From the NCBI GenBank assembly GCA_006226495.1, contig SBGU01000007.1, positions 1-64,000 on the forward strand: a stretch of 64,000 bases of DNA. The letters run 5' to 3'. Position 1 is the stretch's first letter. The number at the start of each line of letters is the position of its first letter. The position numbers were made by a program, and so were the translations under genes. Below are positions 63,043 through 64,000 of this stretch, in pieces. The notes beneath the pieces were generated by a model. The model was not told the origin of the DNA. It did not search any database and saw nothing but the letters and a program-made list of their open reading frames with translations. The DNA is from Alphaproteobacteria bacterium. GTDB taxonomy: Bacteria > Pseudomonadota > Alphaproteobacteria > Sphingomonadales > Kordiimonadaceae.

Positions 63043-64000
63043 ATGAGTCAAACAGGAAACCGTAACCGCCCGAAGGTTGTTGTCACGCGCAAGCTGCCGG
63101 ACATTATCGAAACCCGGATGGCCGAACTTTTTGACGTCACGCTCAATCTGGCGGACAAGCCGCTCGACAAAGCCGGCCTCAAGGCGGCGGTCGCGGATGC
63201 CGACGTGCTGGTGCCCACGGTGACCGACACCATCGATGCCGAGATCATCGAAGCCGCCGGTAAAAAACTGAAATTGATCGCCAACTTCGGCGCCGGCGTG
63301 AACCATATCGACCTGGCGGCTGCGCAAGGAAAAGGCATCACGGTCACCAACACGCCGGGTGTGCTGACCGAAGATACCGCCGACCTGACGATGGCGCTGC
63401 TTCTCTCGGTGCCGCGCCGCCTTTTTGAAGGTGAGAAGATCCTGCGTGCCGGGGAATGGACCGGCTGGACGCCGACTTTCCTGATGGGCCACCGCATCCA
63501 GGGCAAACGTCTGGGTATCATCGGCATGGGCCGCATCGGTCGCGCCGTTGCGCGCCGCGCCAAGGCCTTCAATATGGCTGTGCACTATCACAAGCGCACG
63601 CGCCTGCCGGTCGAGGTGGAAGCCGAGATGGAAGCCACCTACTGGGCCGATCTGGACCAGATGCTGGCGCGCATGGACTTTGTGTCCATCAATTGCCCGC
63701 TGACGGAAGAAACCCATCATCTCTTGAACCGCGACAGGCTGAAGAAACTGCAGCCCCACGCCGTGATCATCAACACCGCCCGCGGTGAGATCATCGACGA
63801 GGAAGCGCTGGCCGACCTTATCGAGGTGGGCCGCATCGCCGGTGCCGGCCTTGATGTGTTCGAAGCCGAACCGCAGATCAACCCCAAGCTTCTGGGCCTC
63901 GACAATGTGGTGCTGACCCCGCACATGGGTTCCGCCACCATCGAAGCCCGGGTCGCGATGGGGGAAAAGGTGCTGATCAATATCCGCACCTTTGTCGACA
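63043..64000 (+). CDS. 2-hydroxyacid dehydrogenase (glyoxylate/hydroxypyruvate reductase), partial
   Basis: This NAD(P)-dependent D-2-hydroxyacid dehydrogenase runs off the right edge after 319 codons. The Rossmann loop is GKRLGIIGMGRIGRAVARRAKAF, and the catalytic residues are R in INTARGEIID, E in GLDVFEAEP and H in LTPHMGSA. It resembles GyaR/GhrB-type reductases. The start ATG at 63043 gives MSQTGNRNRPK; no strong ribosome site was seen, though AGAAAAGG lies at 63023-63030. The missing C-terminus is short. Confidence 0.93.
   Translation, partial: MSQTGNRNRPKVVVTRKLPDIIETRMAELFDVTLNLADKPLDKAGLKAAVADADVLVPTVTDTIDAEIIEAAGKKLKLIANFGAGVNHIDLAAAQGKGITVTNTPGVLTEDTADLTMALLLSVPRRLFEGEKILRAGEWTGWTPTFLMGHRIQGKRLGIIGMGRIGRAVARRAKAFNMAVHYHKRTRLPVEVEAEMEATYWADLDQMLARMDFVSINCPLTEETHHLLNRDRLKKLQPHAVIINTARGEIIDEEALADLIEVGRIAGAGLDVFEAEPQINPKLLGLDNVVLTPHMGSATIEARVAMGEKVLINIRTFVD

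Overview
The window is 64 kb of GC-rich chromosomal DNA (about 60% GC by eye) from an alphaproteobacterium. The signs are a MucR/Ros-type regulator, a RegB/RegA (PrrB/PrrA, ActS/ActR) redox two-component pair, MmcB with an alphaproteobacterial LexA box (GTTC-N7-GTTC), DUF3126 and TfoX-N family proteins, and the gene orders rpmH-rnpA-yidD-yidC-engB and rimP-nusA-ylxR-infB-rbfA-truB-rpsO-pnp. I cannot fix the order or genus from the sequence; a deep-branching lineage such as Kordiimonadales is possible but unproven. No insertion sequence, prophage, CRISPR array or rRNA was seen. Genes are packed tightly on both strands, so this looks like core chromosome.

Layout. 1-1050: the C-terminal tail of an RTX-like secreted protein, a gene-poor stretch with two terminators and a possible 32-residue gene, and a PilZ protein. 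1193-3883: an acyltransferase and the cysteine genes cysE-cysK. 3931-13209: mostly leftward genes, namely a periplasmic phosphodiesterase, an AI-2E family permease, an SDR, a His-rich ZIP-like permease under a Zur-like box, a FemAB/GNAT protein, a double-FKBP lipoprotein, an Hpt protein, and an ECF sigma factor paired with a YciI protein. 13338-16733: the ribosome and membrane-insertion operon engB, yidC, yidD, rnpA, rpmH, read leftward from a strong promoter. 17019-23826: a histidine kinase and P1 peptidase, tRNA-Arg(ACG), small enzymes, an Hpt protein and SOS-type mmcB. 23796-28123: a degenerate HD-GYP receptor divergent from a LapG-like periplasmic protease and a degenerate GGDEF/EAL-like protein. 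28137-30907: RegA, RegB and a CbiB-like protein. 30959-40540: ankyrin protein, SCO1, metallopeptidase, truncated globin, PBP1A, TetR, NfuA, polysaccharide deacetylase, nitroreductase, tsaB, rimI and a TusA-like protein. 40656-48976: mucR, fur, plsC, miaB, phoH, ybeY, corC, lnt and trmB, all rightward. 49231-58799: the translation and RNA-decay superoperon rimP to pnp. 58935-64000: a flavin oxidoreductase, a leftward MarR-GNAT/GNAT/GNAT operon with a palindromic operator, an SH3 protein, and a 2-hydroxyacid dehydrogenase cut by the window end.

How the genes work together. The two largest blocks carry translation and RNA metabolism (EngB, YidC/YidD, RNase P; RimP, NusA, IF2, RbfA, TruB, S15, PNPase; MiaB, YbeY, TrmB, TsaB, RimI). 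Sulfur and Fe-S metabolism is represented by CysE, CysK, NfuA and a TusA-like protein. Regulators are numerous: RegBA, Fur, MucR, TetR, MarR-GNAT, an ECF sigma factor and two free-standing Hpt proteins. The part most worth following up is the 23.8-28.1 kb cluster. Two proteins that look like catalytically dead second-messenger domains flank a periplasmic BTLCP protease, with a perfect inverted repeat in the shared promoter region. The arrangement recalls the LapD/LapG control of adhesin retention but with different parts.
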